A stretch of 64,000 nucleotides of DNA, taken from the NCBI RefSeq assembly GCF_024213195.1, contig NZ_JANAVF010000008.1:124001-188000 (forward strand), given 5' to 3'. The DNA is from Streptomyces sp. TBY4. Lineage in GTDB: Bacteria; Actinomycetota; Actinomycetes; Streptomycetales; Streptomycetaceae. This document shows, one piece after another, positions 7,378 to 14,617 of this stretch (within the stretch, counting starts at the first letter, position 1; each line of letters opens with the position of its first letter). The position numbers and the translations under genes are program-made. A model generated the notes under the pieces. The model saw only the letters and a program-made list of their open reading frames with translations. It did no database searches and had not been told where the DNA came from.

Positions 7378-9941
7378 CCGACACCGACACCGCCCCCACC
7401 GCAGACCGCAAGCGCGTGCTCCCCGTCACCGACCTGTCCCTCGTCGTCCTGATCGGGGCCACCGGCTCGGGCAAGTCCACCTTCGCCCGCAGGCACTTCA
7501 AGCCCACCGAGGTCATCTCCTCCGACTACTGCCGCGGCCTGGTCGCCGACGACGAGAACGACCAGAGCGCCAGCAAGGACGCCTTCGAGGTCCTGCACTA
7601 CATCGCGGGCAAGCGGCTCGCCGCCGGCCGCCTCACCGTGGTCGACGCCACCAGCGTCCAGGCCGAGTCCCGCCGGCAGCTGGTCCAGCTGGCCCGGGAG
7701 TACGACGTCCTGCCCATCGCGATCGTCCTCGACCTGCCCGAGGAAGTCTGCGCGGAGCGCAACGCGGGCCGGCCGGAGCGGGCGAAGCTGCCGCGCGCCG
7801 TCATCCAGCGCCACCGCCGCGATCTGCGGCGTTCGCTGCGCGGCCTGGAGCGCGAGGGCTTCCGCAAGGTGCACGTGCTGCGTACACCGGAGGAGGTCGA
7901 GTCGGCCGAAGTGGTCCTGGAGAAGCGCTTCAACGACCTCACCCACCTCACCGGCCCCTTCGACATCATCGGCGACATCCACGGCTGTTCCTCCGAGCTG
8001 GAGACCCTGCTCGCCAAGCTCGGCTACGAGGACGGGGCCCACCCCGAGGGCCGCACCGCCGTGTTCGTCGGCGACCTCGTCGACCGCGGCCCGGACAGCC
8101 CCGGCGTACTGCGCCGCGTGATGGGGATGGCCGGCTCCGGCAACGCCCTCTGCGTGCCCGGAAACCACGAGAACAAGCTCGCCCGCTACCTCAAGGGATC
8201 GAAGGTCCAGCAGACCCACGGCCTCGCCGAGACGATCGAGCAGCTCGACAAGGAGCCGCCGGAGTTCGTCCAGGAGGTCCGCGCCTTCATCCAGGGCCTG
8301 GTCAGCCACTACGTCCTCGACGGCGGGAAGCTCGTCGTCTGCCACGCCGGGCTGCCCGAGAAGTACCACGGCCGCACCTCCGGCCGGGTGCGCTCGCACG
8401 CCCTGTACGGGGAGACCACCGGCGAGACCGACGAGTTCGGGCTGCCCGTGCGCTACCCGTGGGCCGAGGACTACCGGGGCAAGGCCGTCGTGGTCTACGG
8501 CCACACGCCGGTCCCGGACACCGCCTGGATCAACAACACCATCTGCCTCGACACCGGAGCCGTCTTCGGCGGGCGGATGACCGCCCTGCGCTGGCCCGAG
8601 CGCGAACTGGTCGACGTACCGGCCGAGAAGGTCTGGTACGAGCCGGTCAAGCCGCTCGTCACCGAAGTGCCCGGCGGGCACGACGGCCGTCCGCTCGACC
8701 TGGCCGACGTCCAGGGCCGCCGGATCGTGGAGACCCGGCACCTGGGCAACGTCAACGTCCGCGAGGAGAACGCGGCCGCCGCCCTGGAGGTGATGAGCCG
8801 CTTCGCCGTGGACCCGCGCCTGGTCCCGTACCTCCCGCCGACCATGGCGCCGACGGCCACCTCCACGGAAGAGGGCTACCTGGAGCACCCCGCCGAGGCC
8901 TTCGCGCAGTACCGCAAGGACGGGATCGCGCAGGTCGTCTGCGAGGAGAAGCACATGGGCTCCCGCGCCACCGTGCTGCTCTGCAAGGACGCCGCGGCGG
9001 CCCGCGAGCGGTTCGGGGTCGACGGCCCCACCGGGTCGGTGTACACCCGCACCGGACGGCCCTTCTTCAAGGACCCCGAGGTCACCGAGGAGGTCCTCGG
9101 CCGGCTGCGCTCGGCGGTCACCGACGCGGGGCTGTGGGAGGAGCTCGACACGGACTGGCTGCTCGTCGACGGCGAGCTGCTGCCCTGGTCGCTGAAGTCC
9201 ACCGGCCTGTTGCGCAACCAGTACGCCGCCGTGGGCGCGGCCTCCGGCGCCGTGTTCCCGGAGGTCATCGCCGCCCTGGAGGCGGCCGCGGCCCGGGGCG
9301 CCGGCACCGGGGAGCTCCTGGAGCGCCAGCGCGGGCGGGCCGCCGACGCGGCCCGGTTCACCCAGGCGTACCGGCGCTACTGCTGGAGCACCGAGGGGCT
9401 GGACGGCGTACGGTTCGCCCCGTTCCAGCTGCTGGCGGCGGCCGGGCGCTCGCTGGCGGCCGTACCCCACGACGAGCAGCTGTTCTGGCTGGACCGGCTC
9501 GTCGCCGCCGACGAGGCCGCCGGGACCGGACTGCTGCGCCGCACCGGCCGGATCCTGGTGGACACCGCCGACGAGGCCTCGGTACGGGCGGGCACCGACT
9601 GGTGGCTGGCGCTGACGGAGGCCGGCGGCGAGGGCATGGTCGTCAAACCGCTCCAGGCGTACGCCAAGGACGGCAGGGGCCGGCTCGTGCAGCCGGGGCT
9701 GAAGGTGCGCGGACGCGAGTACCTGCGGATCATCTACGGTCCCGAGTACACGCGCCCGGACCACCTGGAGCGGCTGCGCGGGCGCCACCTCGGGCACAAG
9801 CGCTCGCTCGCCCTGCGCGAGTACGCGCTCGGCCTGGAGGCCGTGGACCGGCTGGCGGCGGGGGAGCCGCTGTGGCGGGTCCACGAGGCGGTCTTCGCGG
9901 TCCTCGCGCTGGAGTCGGAGCCGGTGGACCCGCGGCTCTGA
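7374..9941 (+). CDS. pnkp: Polynucleotide kinase-phosphatase-ligase Pnkp
   Basis: An 855-aa trifunctional RNA end-healing and sealing enzyme. Three modules are visible in order: a kinase with P-loop GATGSGKST at 28-36; a metallophosphoesterase with GDIHG at 200-204, GDLVDRG at 233-239 and GNHE at 263-266; and a C-terminal adenylyltransferase/ligase domain with the nucleotidyl Lys in EKHMGS (K526). Length matches the Clostridium thermocellum enzyme, about 870 aa. Bacterial Pnkp ligase needs Hen1 for activity, and hen1 overlaps this gene by 4 nt. Together they repair RNAs such as tRNAs cut by ribotoxins, leaving a 2'-O-methyl mark at the junction. Confidence 0.95.
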   Translation: MTDTDTAPTADRKRVLPVTDLSLVVLIGATGSGKSTFARRHFKPTEVISSDYCRGLVADDENDQSASKDAFEVLHYIAGKRLAAGRLTVVDATSVQAESRRQLVQLAREYDVLPIAIVLDLPEEVCAERNAGRPERAKLPRAVIQRHRRDLRRSLRGLEREGFRKVHVLRTPEEVESAEVVLEKRFNDLTHLTGPFDIIGDIHGCSSELETLLAKLGYEDGAHPEGRTAVFVGDLVDRGPDSPGVLRRVMGMAGSGNALCVPGNHENKLARYLKGSKVQQTHGLAETIEQLDKEPPEFVQEVRAFIQGLVSHYVLDGGKLVVCHAGLPEKYHGRTSGRVRSHALYGETTGETDEFGLPVRYPWAEDYRGKAVVVYGHTPVPDTAWINNTICLDTGAVFGGRMTALRWPERELVDVPAEKVWYEPVKPLVTEVPGGHDGRPLDLADVQGRRIVETRHLGNVNVREENAAAALEVMSRFAVDPRLVPYLPPTMAPTATSTEEGYLEHPAEAFAQYRKDGIAQVVCEEKHMGSRATVLLCKDAAAARERFGVDGPTGSVYTRTGRPFFKDPEVTEEVLGRLRSAVTDAGLWEELDTDWLLVDGELLPWSLKSTGLLRNQYAAVGAASGAVFPEVIAALEAAAARGAGTGELLERQRGRAADAARFTQAYRRYCWSTEGLDGVRFAPFQLLAAAGRSLAAVPHDEQLFWLDRLVAADEAAGTGLLRRTGRILVDTADEASVRAGTDWWLALTEAGGEGMVVKPLQAYAKDGRGRLVQPGLKVRGREYLRIIYGPEYTRPDHLERLRGRHLGHKRSLALREYALGLEAVDRLAAGEPLWRVHEAVFAVLALESEPVDPRL

Positions 9942-9977
9942 CGGGCCGGGACCAGCTTCCGGAGGCGTCAAGGAAGG

Positions 9978-10013
9978 TCCCCCGTACGGCCGCTCATTAG
10001 GTCGTATGGGGGA
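9978..10013 (+). terminator. Hairpin after the hen1-pnkp operon
   Basis: TCCCCCGTACG (9978-9988) pairs with CGTATGGGGGA (10003-10013) with one G-U pair and a 14-nt loop, 37 nt after the pnkp stop. A plausible intrinsic terminator isolating the RNA-repair operon. Confidence 0.55.
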
Positions 10014-10105
10014 ACTTTCGCGGAGAACTCCGGGAAAACCACCGGCGGGATCGTTCATCCAGGGCAGCGGAATGTCCGCGACCCTGGAAGGACGGAACGT
10101 CACCT

Positions 10106-10609
10106 ATGAAGATGACCGCGCGCGGAAGCATTGCGGCACTCATGACCTGTATGGCTGCGGCCGGCGCGGCCACCCCGGCCATGGCCGACGCGGTACCGGT
10201 GGGAGTCCCCCTGGACGCGGTGCGGACCACGCTCGGCGTGGACCTCCCGCACCTGGCCACCGGTGTCCCGGTGCCGGTGGTCGGCGCGCCCCAGGCGCCC
10301 GTGCACCACAAGGGCGACATGCTCCCGACCCCGCTGCTGCCGGCGGTGCCGATCGGCACGGAGCTCGGCGACACCCTCCTCACCTCCCCGGTGCCGAACC
10401 TGGCCGGCAAGCCCGAGACGGACGGCGAGGGCTCGCTCGACGCGCCCGCGACCACCGTGCGCACCCGCACCCCGGGACTGCTCGTCGGCTCCCCACTGAC
10501 CATGCCCGACGCGTCCAACTACGGTCTGCCGAACCTGACCGCCCCCGCGCTGGGCGTCATCGCCCCGGACCTCACCGGAACCCCGGAGGCCTTGCTCGGC
10601 CTGCGCTGA
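10106..10609 (+). CDS. Secreted protein of unknown function
   Basis: A 167-aa exported protein. A classical Sec signal peptide is seen (MKMTARGSIAALMTCMAAAGAATPAMA, cut after AMA near residue 27). The mature part is Pro/Val/Leu-rich without Cys, containing PVPVVGAPQAP, PTPLLPAVPIG and a C-terminal PDLTGTPEALLGLR. The pattern recalls small streptomycete secreted proteins but I cannot name a family. GGAAGGA lies upstream of the ATG. The following arcA hairpin could also limit transcription out of this gene. Confidence 0.72.
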   Translation: MKMTARGSIAALMTCMAAAGAATPAMADAVPVGVPLDAVRTTLGVDLPHLATGVPVPVVGAPQAPVHHKGDMLPTPLLPAVPIGTELGDTLLTSPVPNLAGKPETDGEGSLDAPATTVRTRTPGLLVGSPLTMPDASNYGLPNLTAPALGVIAPDLTGTPEALLGLR

Positions 10610-10652
10610 CGGAGCAGCCGGGCCGAACCTGCTGGGCCGACGCCACGTCAAA

Positions 10653-10717
10653 AAGCCGCCCGGTCTGCGAACGTGTACGGCATGGGATTCCATGTCGATT
10701 CCGAGACCGGGCGGCTT
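10653..10717 (+). promoter_or_regulatory. Large stem-loop enclosing the arcA start codon
   Basis: AAGCCGCCCGGTCT (10653-10666) is the exact reverse complement of AGACCGGGCGGCTT (10704-10717). The 37-nt loop contains the arcA ATG at 10682, itself inside a small CATGG/CCATG hairpin (10681-10694). In mRNA a 14-bp GC-rich stem would enclose the initiation region. It could be a translational switch, an attenuator, or a terminator of the upstream gene; a U-tract is absent. The repeat is exact in sequence; its function is inferred. Confidence 0.7.
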
Positions 10718-11911
10718 CGCCGCGTCATCCTCCACCGGCCCGACCTGGAGCTGAAGCGGCTCACACCGAGCAACAAGGACGCACTGCTCTTCGACGACGT
10801 GCTGTGGGTGCGCCGGGCCCGCCAGGAGCACGACGGCTTCGCCGACGTCCTGCGCGACCGGGGCGTCGAGGTCCACCTCTTCGGTGACCTGCTCATGGAG
10901 GCCCTGGACATCCCGGAGGCGAGACACCTCGTCCTGGACCGGGTCTTCGACGAGAAGGAGTACGGCCCGCTCGCCACCGACCACCTGCGGGCGGTCTTCG
11001 ACGGACTGTCCTCGGCGGACCTGGCCGAGGCGCTGATCGGCGGGATGACCAAGCGGGAGTTCCTGGAGCGGCACGCGGAGCCGGTGTCGGTCCGCTTCCA
11101 CGCCCTGGAGCTGGACGGCTTCCTGCTGGGCCCGCTGCCCAACCACCTCTTCACCCGGGACACCTCCGCCTGGATCTACGACGGGGTCTCCATCAACGCC
11201 ATGCGCTGGCCGGCCCGGCAGCGCGAGACCGTGCACTTCGAGGCCATCTACAAGCACCACCCGCTCTTCACCGGCTCCGGGCCCTTCCACACCTGGTCCC
11301 AGGGGCAGGCCGACTACCCCTCCACCATCGAGGGCGGCGACGTCCTGGTCATCGGCAACGGCGCCGTCCTGATCGGGATGAGCGAGCGGACCACCCCGCA
11401 GGCGGTGGAGATGCTGGCGCGCGGGCTGTTCGCCGCCGGATCGGCGACCACGATCGTGGCGCTCGACATGCCCAAGCGGCGCGCGTTCATGCACCTGGAC
11501 ACGGTGATGACGATGGTCGACGGAGATACGTTCACCCAGTACGCGGGCCTGGGCATGCTGCGCTCCTACACGATCGAGCCGGGTGACGGCGCGAGCGAGC
11601 TGAAGGTGACCGACCACCCGCCGGAGCACATGCACCGGGCGGTCGCCGCCGCCCTCGGGCTGGACTCGATCCGGGTGCTCACGGCGACCCAGGACGTGCA
11701 CGCCGCCGAGCGCGAGCAGTGGGACGACGGCTGCAACGTGCTGGCGGTGGAGCCGGGGGTGGTCGTCGCCTACGAGCGGAACGTGACGACCAACACCCAC
11801 CTGCGGAAGGAAGGGATCGAGGTCATCGAGATCCCGGGGAGCGAGCTGGGCCGGGGGCGGGGCGGGCCGCGCTGCATGAGCTGCCCGGTGGAGCGGGACG
11901 CGGTGGCCTAG
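10682..11911 (+). CDS. arcA: Arginine deiminase
   Basis: ADI hydrolyses arginine to citrulline and ammonia, the first step of the arginine deiminase route. The 409-aa protein shows FTRDTSAWI (substrate guanidinium-binding Asp region), HLDTVMTM with the catalytic His, and the C-terminal nucleophile C401 in CMSCP. ATG 10682 gives the family-typical MGFHVDSETGRLRRVILHRP; an in-frame GTG at 10673 is an alternative. It is followed by ornithine carbamoyltransferase after 153 nt, as expected for a citrulline-to-ornithine plus carbamoyl-phosphate pathway, though a separate promoter with an ARG-box-like site stands between them. A strong stem-loop surrounds the start codon. Confidence 0.93.
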   Translation: MGFHVDSETGRLRRVILHRPDLELKRLTPSNKDALLFDDVLWVRRARQEHDGFADVLRDRGVEVHLFGDLLMEALDIPEARHLVLDRVFDEKEYGPLATDHLRAVFDGLSSADLAEALIGGMTKREFLERHAEPVSVRFHALELDGFLLGPLPNHLFTRDTSAWIYDGVSINAMRWPARQRETVHFEAIYKHHPLFTGSGPFHTWSQGQADYPSTIEGGDVLVIGNGAVLIGMSERTTPQAVEMLARGLFAAGSATTIVALDMPKRRAFMHLDTVMTMVDGDTFTQYAGLGMLRSYTIEPGDGASELKVTDHPPEHMHRAVAAALGLDSIRVLTATQDVHAAEREQWDDGCNVLAVEPGVVVAYERNVTTNTHLRKEGIEVIEIPGSELGRGRGGPRCMSCPVERDAVA

Positions 11912-11995
11912 CCGGCCGGGGGAGCAGGGCCGGGAGCAGGGCGGGGGGCCGGGGCGGGTGGTCCGGGCCGGGCGGAGAACTCCGCGCGACCAGCT

Positions 11996-12026
11996 CTGTA
12001 TATCAATGCAGAGGATCGTATAGACT
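11996..12026 (+). promoter_or_regulatory. argF promoter with ARG-box-like operator
   Basis: CTGTATATCAATGCAG (11996-12011) is an AT-rich imperfect palindrome in very GC-rich surroundings, similar to ArgR boxes. TAGACT at 12021-12026 is a candidate -10. The argF ATG lies 39 nt further on behind GGAG at 12054-12057. Arginine/ArgR control of argF is inferred from the site and gene, not shown. Confidence 0.5.
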
Positions 12027-12064
12027 TCCAGCATCCCCTGTCACCGTGACTCTGGAGCGCCCCC

Positions 12065-13087
12065 ATGGCCACCGATCTTGCCGGCCGTAGTTTCCTCAAG
12101 GAGCTCGACTTCACCGCCGCCGAGTTCCGCGGCCTGGTCGAGCTCGCCGCCGAACTCAAGGCGGCCAAGAAGGCCGGGACCGAGCGGCGCCTCCTCCAGG
12201 GCAAGAACATCGCCCTGATCTTCGAGAAGACCTCCACGCGCACCCGCTGCGCCTTCGAGGTCGCCGCCGCCGATCAGGGCGCCCACACCACGTACCTCGA
12301 CCCCGCGGGCTCCCAGATGGGCCACAAGGAATCGGTCCGGGACACCGCGCGGGTGCTGGGCCGGATGTTCGACGGCATCCAGTACCGGGGCGACGCCCAG
12401 GACACCGTCGACCAGCTCGCCGCCCACGCCGGCGTGCCCGTCTTCAACGGCCTCACCGACGACTGGCACCCCACCCAGATGCTGGCCGACGTGCTCACGA
12501 TGACCGAGCACTGCGCCAAGCCGCTGGAGCGGATCGCCTTCGCCTACCTCGGTGACGCCCGCTTCAACATGGGCAACTCCTACCTGGTGACCGGCGCGCT
12601 GCTGGGCATGGACGTACGGATCGTCGCGCCGCGGCACTACTGGCCGGCCGAGCCCGTGGTGGCCGCGGCCCGGGAGCTGGCGGCCGCCAGCGGCGCCCGC
12701 GTCACGCTCACCGAGGACCTCGAGGAGGGCGTCGGGCAGGCCGACTTCGTGGTGACCGACATCTGGGTGTCCATGGGGGAGCCCAAGGAGGTCTGGGACG
12801 AGCGGATCGAGGCGCTGAGCCCGTATGCCGTCACCATGGACGTGCTGCGCGCCACCGGGAACCCGGACGTGAAGTTCATGCACTGCCTGCCGGCCTTCCA
12901 CGACCTCGGCACCAAGGTGGCCCGGGAGATCCATGAGCGGCACGGGCTGGACTCGCTGGAGGTGACGGACGAGGTGTTCGAGTCCGCGCACTCCGTCGTC
13001 TTCGACGAGGCGGAGAACCGGCTGCACACCATCAAGGCCGTGCTCGTCGCGACCCTGGGGGAGCCGGCCGCGCAGCCGGCTGCATAG
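12065..13087 (+). CDS. argF: Ornithine carbamoyltransferase
   Basis: A 340-aa transcarbamylase that interconverts ornithine plus carbamoyl phosphate and citrulline. Signature motifs are STRTR (carbamoyl-phosphate site, about residue 56), the ornithine-binding segment with DVWVSMG-like DIWVSMG, and the catalytic HCLPA near residue 276. It lies downstream of arcA, so it could run catabolically (arcB role), but its own promoter with an ARG-box-like element suggests arginine-controlled biosynthesis. Residues alone do not separate the two roles. Confidence 0.93.
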   Translation: MATDLAGRSFLKELDFTAAEFRGLVELAAELKAAKKAGTERRLLQGKNIALIFEKTSTRTRCAFEVAAADQGAHTTYLDPAGSQMGHKESVRDTARVLGRMFDGIQYRGDAQDTVDQLAAHAGVPVFNGLTDDWHPTQMLADVLTMTEHCAKPLERIAFAYLGDARFNMGNSYLVTGALLGMDVRIVAPRHYWPAEPVVAAARELAAASGARVTLTEDLEEGVGQADFVVTDIWVSMGEPKEVWDERIEALSPYAVTMDVLRATGNPDVKFMHCLPAFHDLGTKVAREIHERHGLDSLEVTDEVFESAHSVVFDEAENRLHTIKAVLVATLGEPAAQPAA

Positions 13088-13123
13088 TCGGCCGCATAGT
13101 CATGCGCCGGGCCCGGGACCGCC

Positions 13124-13543
13124 CTAGGCGGCCGGGCGGGACGGCAGGGTGAACCACACGGCCTTGCCGTGCGGGGTGGCGCGGTGCCCGCAGGCCGAGC
13201 TCAGGGTCCGGATCAGCAGCAGGCCGCGGCCGTGCTCCTGCCAGGGGTCGGGATGGGCCCCGTCCGGGCCGGGGGCGGTCAGGTCGGCGGGGGGCTGCGG
13301 ATCCCCGTCGTGGACCTCGACCTGGCATCCGTTGGCCAGCAGTTCCACGACGAGCTCGATGGGGGCGTCGCCCGGCGTGTGCTCCACGGCGTTGGCGACC
13401 AGTTCGGCGGTGAGCAGTTCGGCGGTGTCGCTGTCGGCGGGCGCGTCGATGTCGGCGAGGGCCGTACGGACCAGGGCGCGGGCGATGGGTACGGCCGCTG
13501 TCGTGTGCGGCAGGGCTATCCGCCAGGCGGAGGCGTCGGGCAA
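13124..13543 (-). CDS. RsbW-like HATPase (anti-sigma factor type)
   Basis: A 139-aa GHKL-fold ATP-binding protein like the many small streptomycete anti-sigma/SpoIIAB-type kinases. The N-box is ELVANAVEHTPG, the G1 region is VEVHDGDP, and HGRGLLLIRTLS gives the G2 box. It probably binds a sigma factor or phosphorylates an anti-anti-sigma partner; no such partner is adjacent. It converges on argF. Confidence 0.85.
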   Translation of the reverse strand: MPDASAWRIALPHTTAAVPIARALVRTALADIDAPADSDTAELLTAELVANAVEHTPGDAPIELVVELLANGCQVEVHDGDPQPPADLTAPGPDGAHPDPWQEHGRGLLLIRTLSSACGHRATPHGKAVWFTLPSRPAA

Positions 13544-13785
13544 GGCAGGACCGTCCGTTCCGTGGGGGTAGGGGCAGGGGGCGTAGGGGGTGCTGCGGGG
13601 GAAATCCTGTTTTCAACGATACGAAGTGGAAATGTCGCGCTGTAGGGCACCCCGACGCGATCACAAGGGACGTCGGGCACACCGGATGGGGACCTTCGGT
13701 ACGTGTGGCGCCCGGGCCCGGGCACGGACCCACAGTTATCGCGCATCCCTGACGACAGTCATGGACCGGTGATACCTTCGGGAGG

Positions 13786-14613
13786 GTGAGTCCCTTCCTC
13801 GGTTCCACACCCGCGACCGAACGCTGGAGCCACCTCCGTGTGGACCGGCGGGACGGAGTCGCCACCGTCACCCTCGACCGCCCCGAGAAACTCAACGCGC
13901 TCACCTTCGGCGCCTACGCCGACCTGCGCGATCTGCTCGCCGAACTCTCCAGGGAGCGGTCCGTACGCGCCCTCGTGCTCGGCGGCGAAGGCCGCGGCTT
14001 CTGCTCCGGAGGCGACGTCGACGAGATCATCGGCGCCACCCTCGCGATGGACACCGCCCAGCTCCTCGACTTCAACCGGATGACCGGACAGGTCGTGCGC
14101 GCCCTGCGCGAATGCCCCTTCCCGGTCATCGCCGCCGTCCACGGGGTCGCCGCCGGCGCCGGGGCCGTCATCGCGCTCGCCGCCGACTTCCGCATCGCCG
14201 ACCCCAGCGCCCGCTTCGCCTTCCTCTTCACCCGGGTCGGCCTCTCCGGCGGGGACATGGGCGCCGCCTACCTGCTGCCCCGGGTCGTCGGGCTCGGGCA
14301 CGCCACCCGGCTGCTGATGCTGGGGGAACAGGTCAGGGCGGCGGAGGCCGAGCGGATCGGGCTGCTCAGCGAGGTCACCGAGGAGGGCAAGGCCCACGTC
14401 CGCGCGGCGGAGCTCGCCGCGCACCTCGCCGCCGGCCCGGCCCTCGCGTACGCGCAGACCAAGGCGCTGCTGACCGCCGAACTGGACATGCCGCTCGCCG
14501 CCTCGGTGGAACTCGACGCGAACACCCAGGCCCTGCTGATGAACGGCGAGGACTACCGCGAGTTCCACGCGGCCTTCACCGGGAAGCGGCCGCCCCGGTG
14601 GAAGGGCAGGTAG
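13786..14613 (+). CDS. Enoyl-CoA hydratase/isomerase family protein
   Basis: A 275-aa crotonase-fold enzyme. The oxyanion-hole segments GRGFCSGGDVDEI and HGVAAGAGAVIALAADFRIAD are intact. GTG 13786 is the start. It lies 4 nt before the fused salicylyl/aminobenzoyl-CoA hydroxylase gene and is cotranscribed with it, so it probably hydrates an unsaturated ring-derived CoA intermediate after dearomatisation. The 242-nt upstream gap holds an AT-richer patch near 13610-13640 but no promoter I can assign. Confidence 0.85.
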   Translation: MSPFLGSTPATERWSHLRVDRRDGVATVTLDRPEKLNALTFGAYADLRDLLAELSRERSVRALVLGGEGRGFCSGGDVDEIIGATLAMDTAQLLDFNRMTGQVVRALRECPFPVIAAVHGVAAGAGAVIALAADFRIADPSARFAFLFTRVGLSGGDMGAAYLLPRVVGLGHATRLLMLGEQVRAAEAERIGLLSEVTEEGKAHVRAAELAAHLAAGPALAYAQTKALLTAELDMPLAASVELDANTQALLMNGEDYREFHAAFTGKRPPRWKGR

Positions 14614-14617
14614 TTCG

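Noticed and set aside
7248..10103. A 951-aa open frame antisense to pnkp
   Set aside because: It is a shadow of the high third-position GC of pnkp; low complexity, no motifs, and pnkp itself has three complete catalytic domains.
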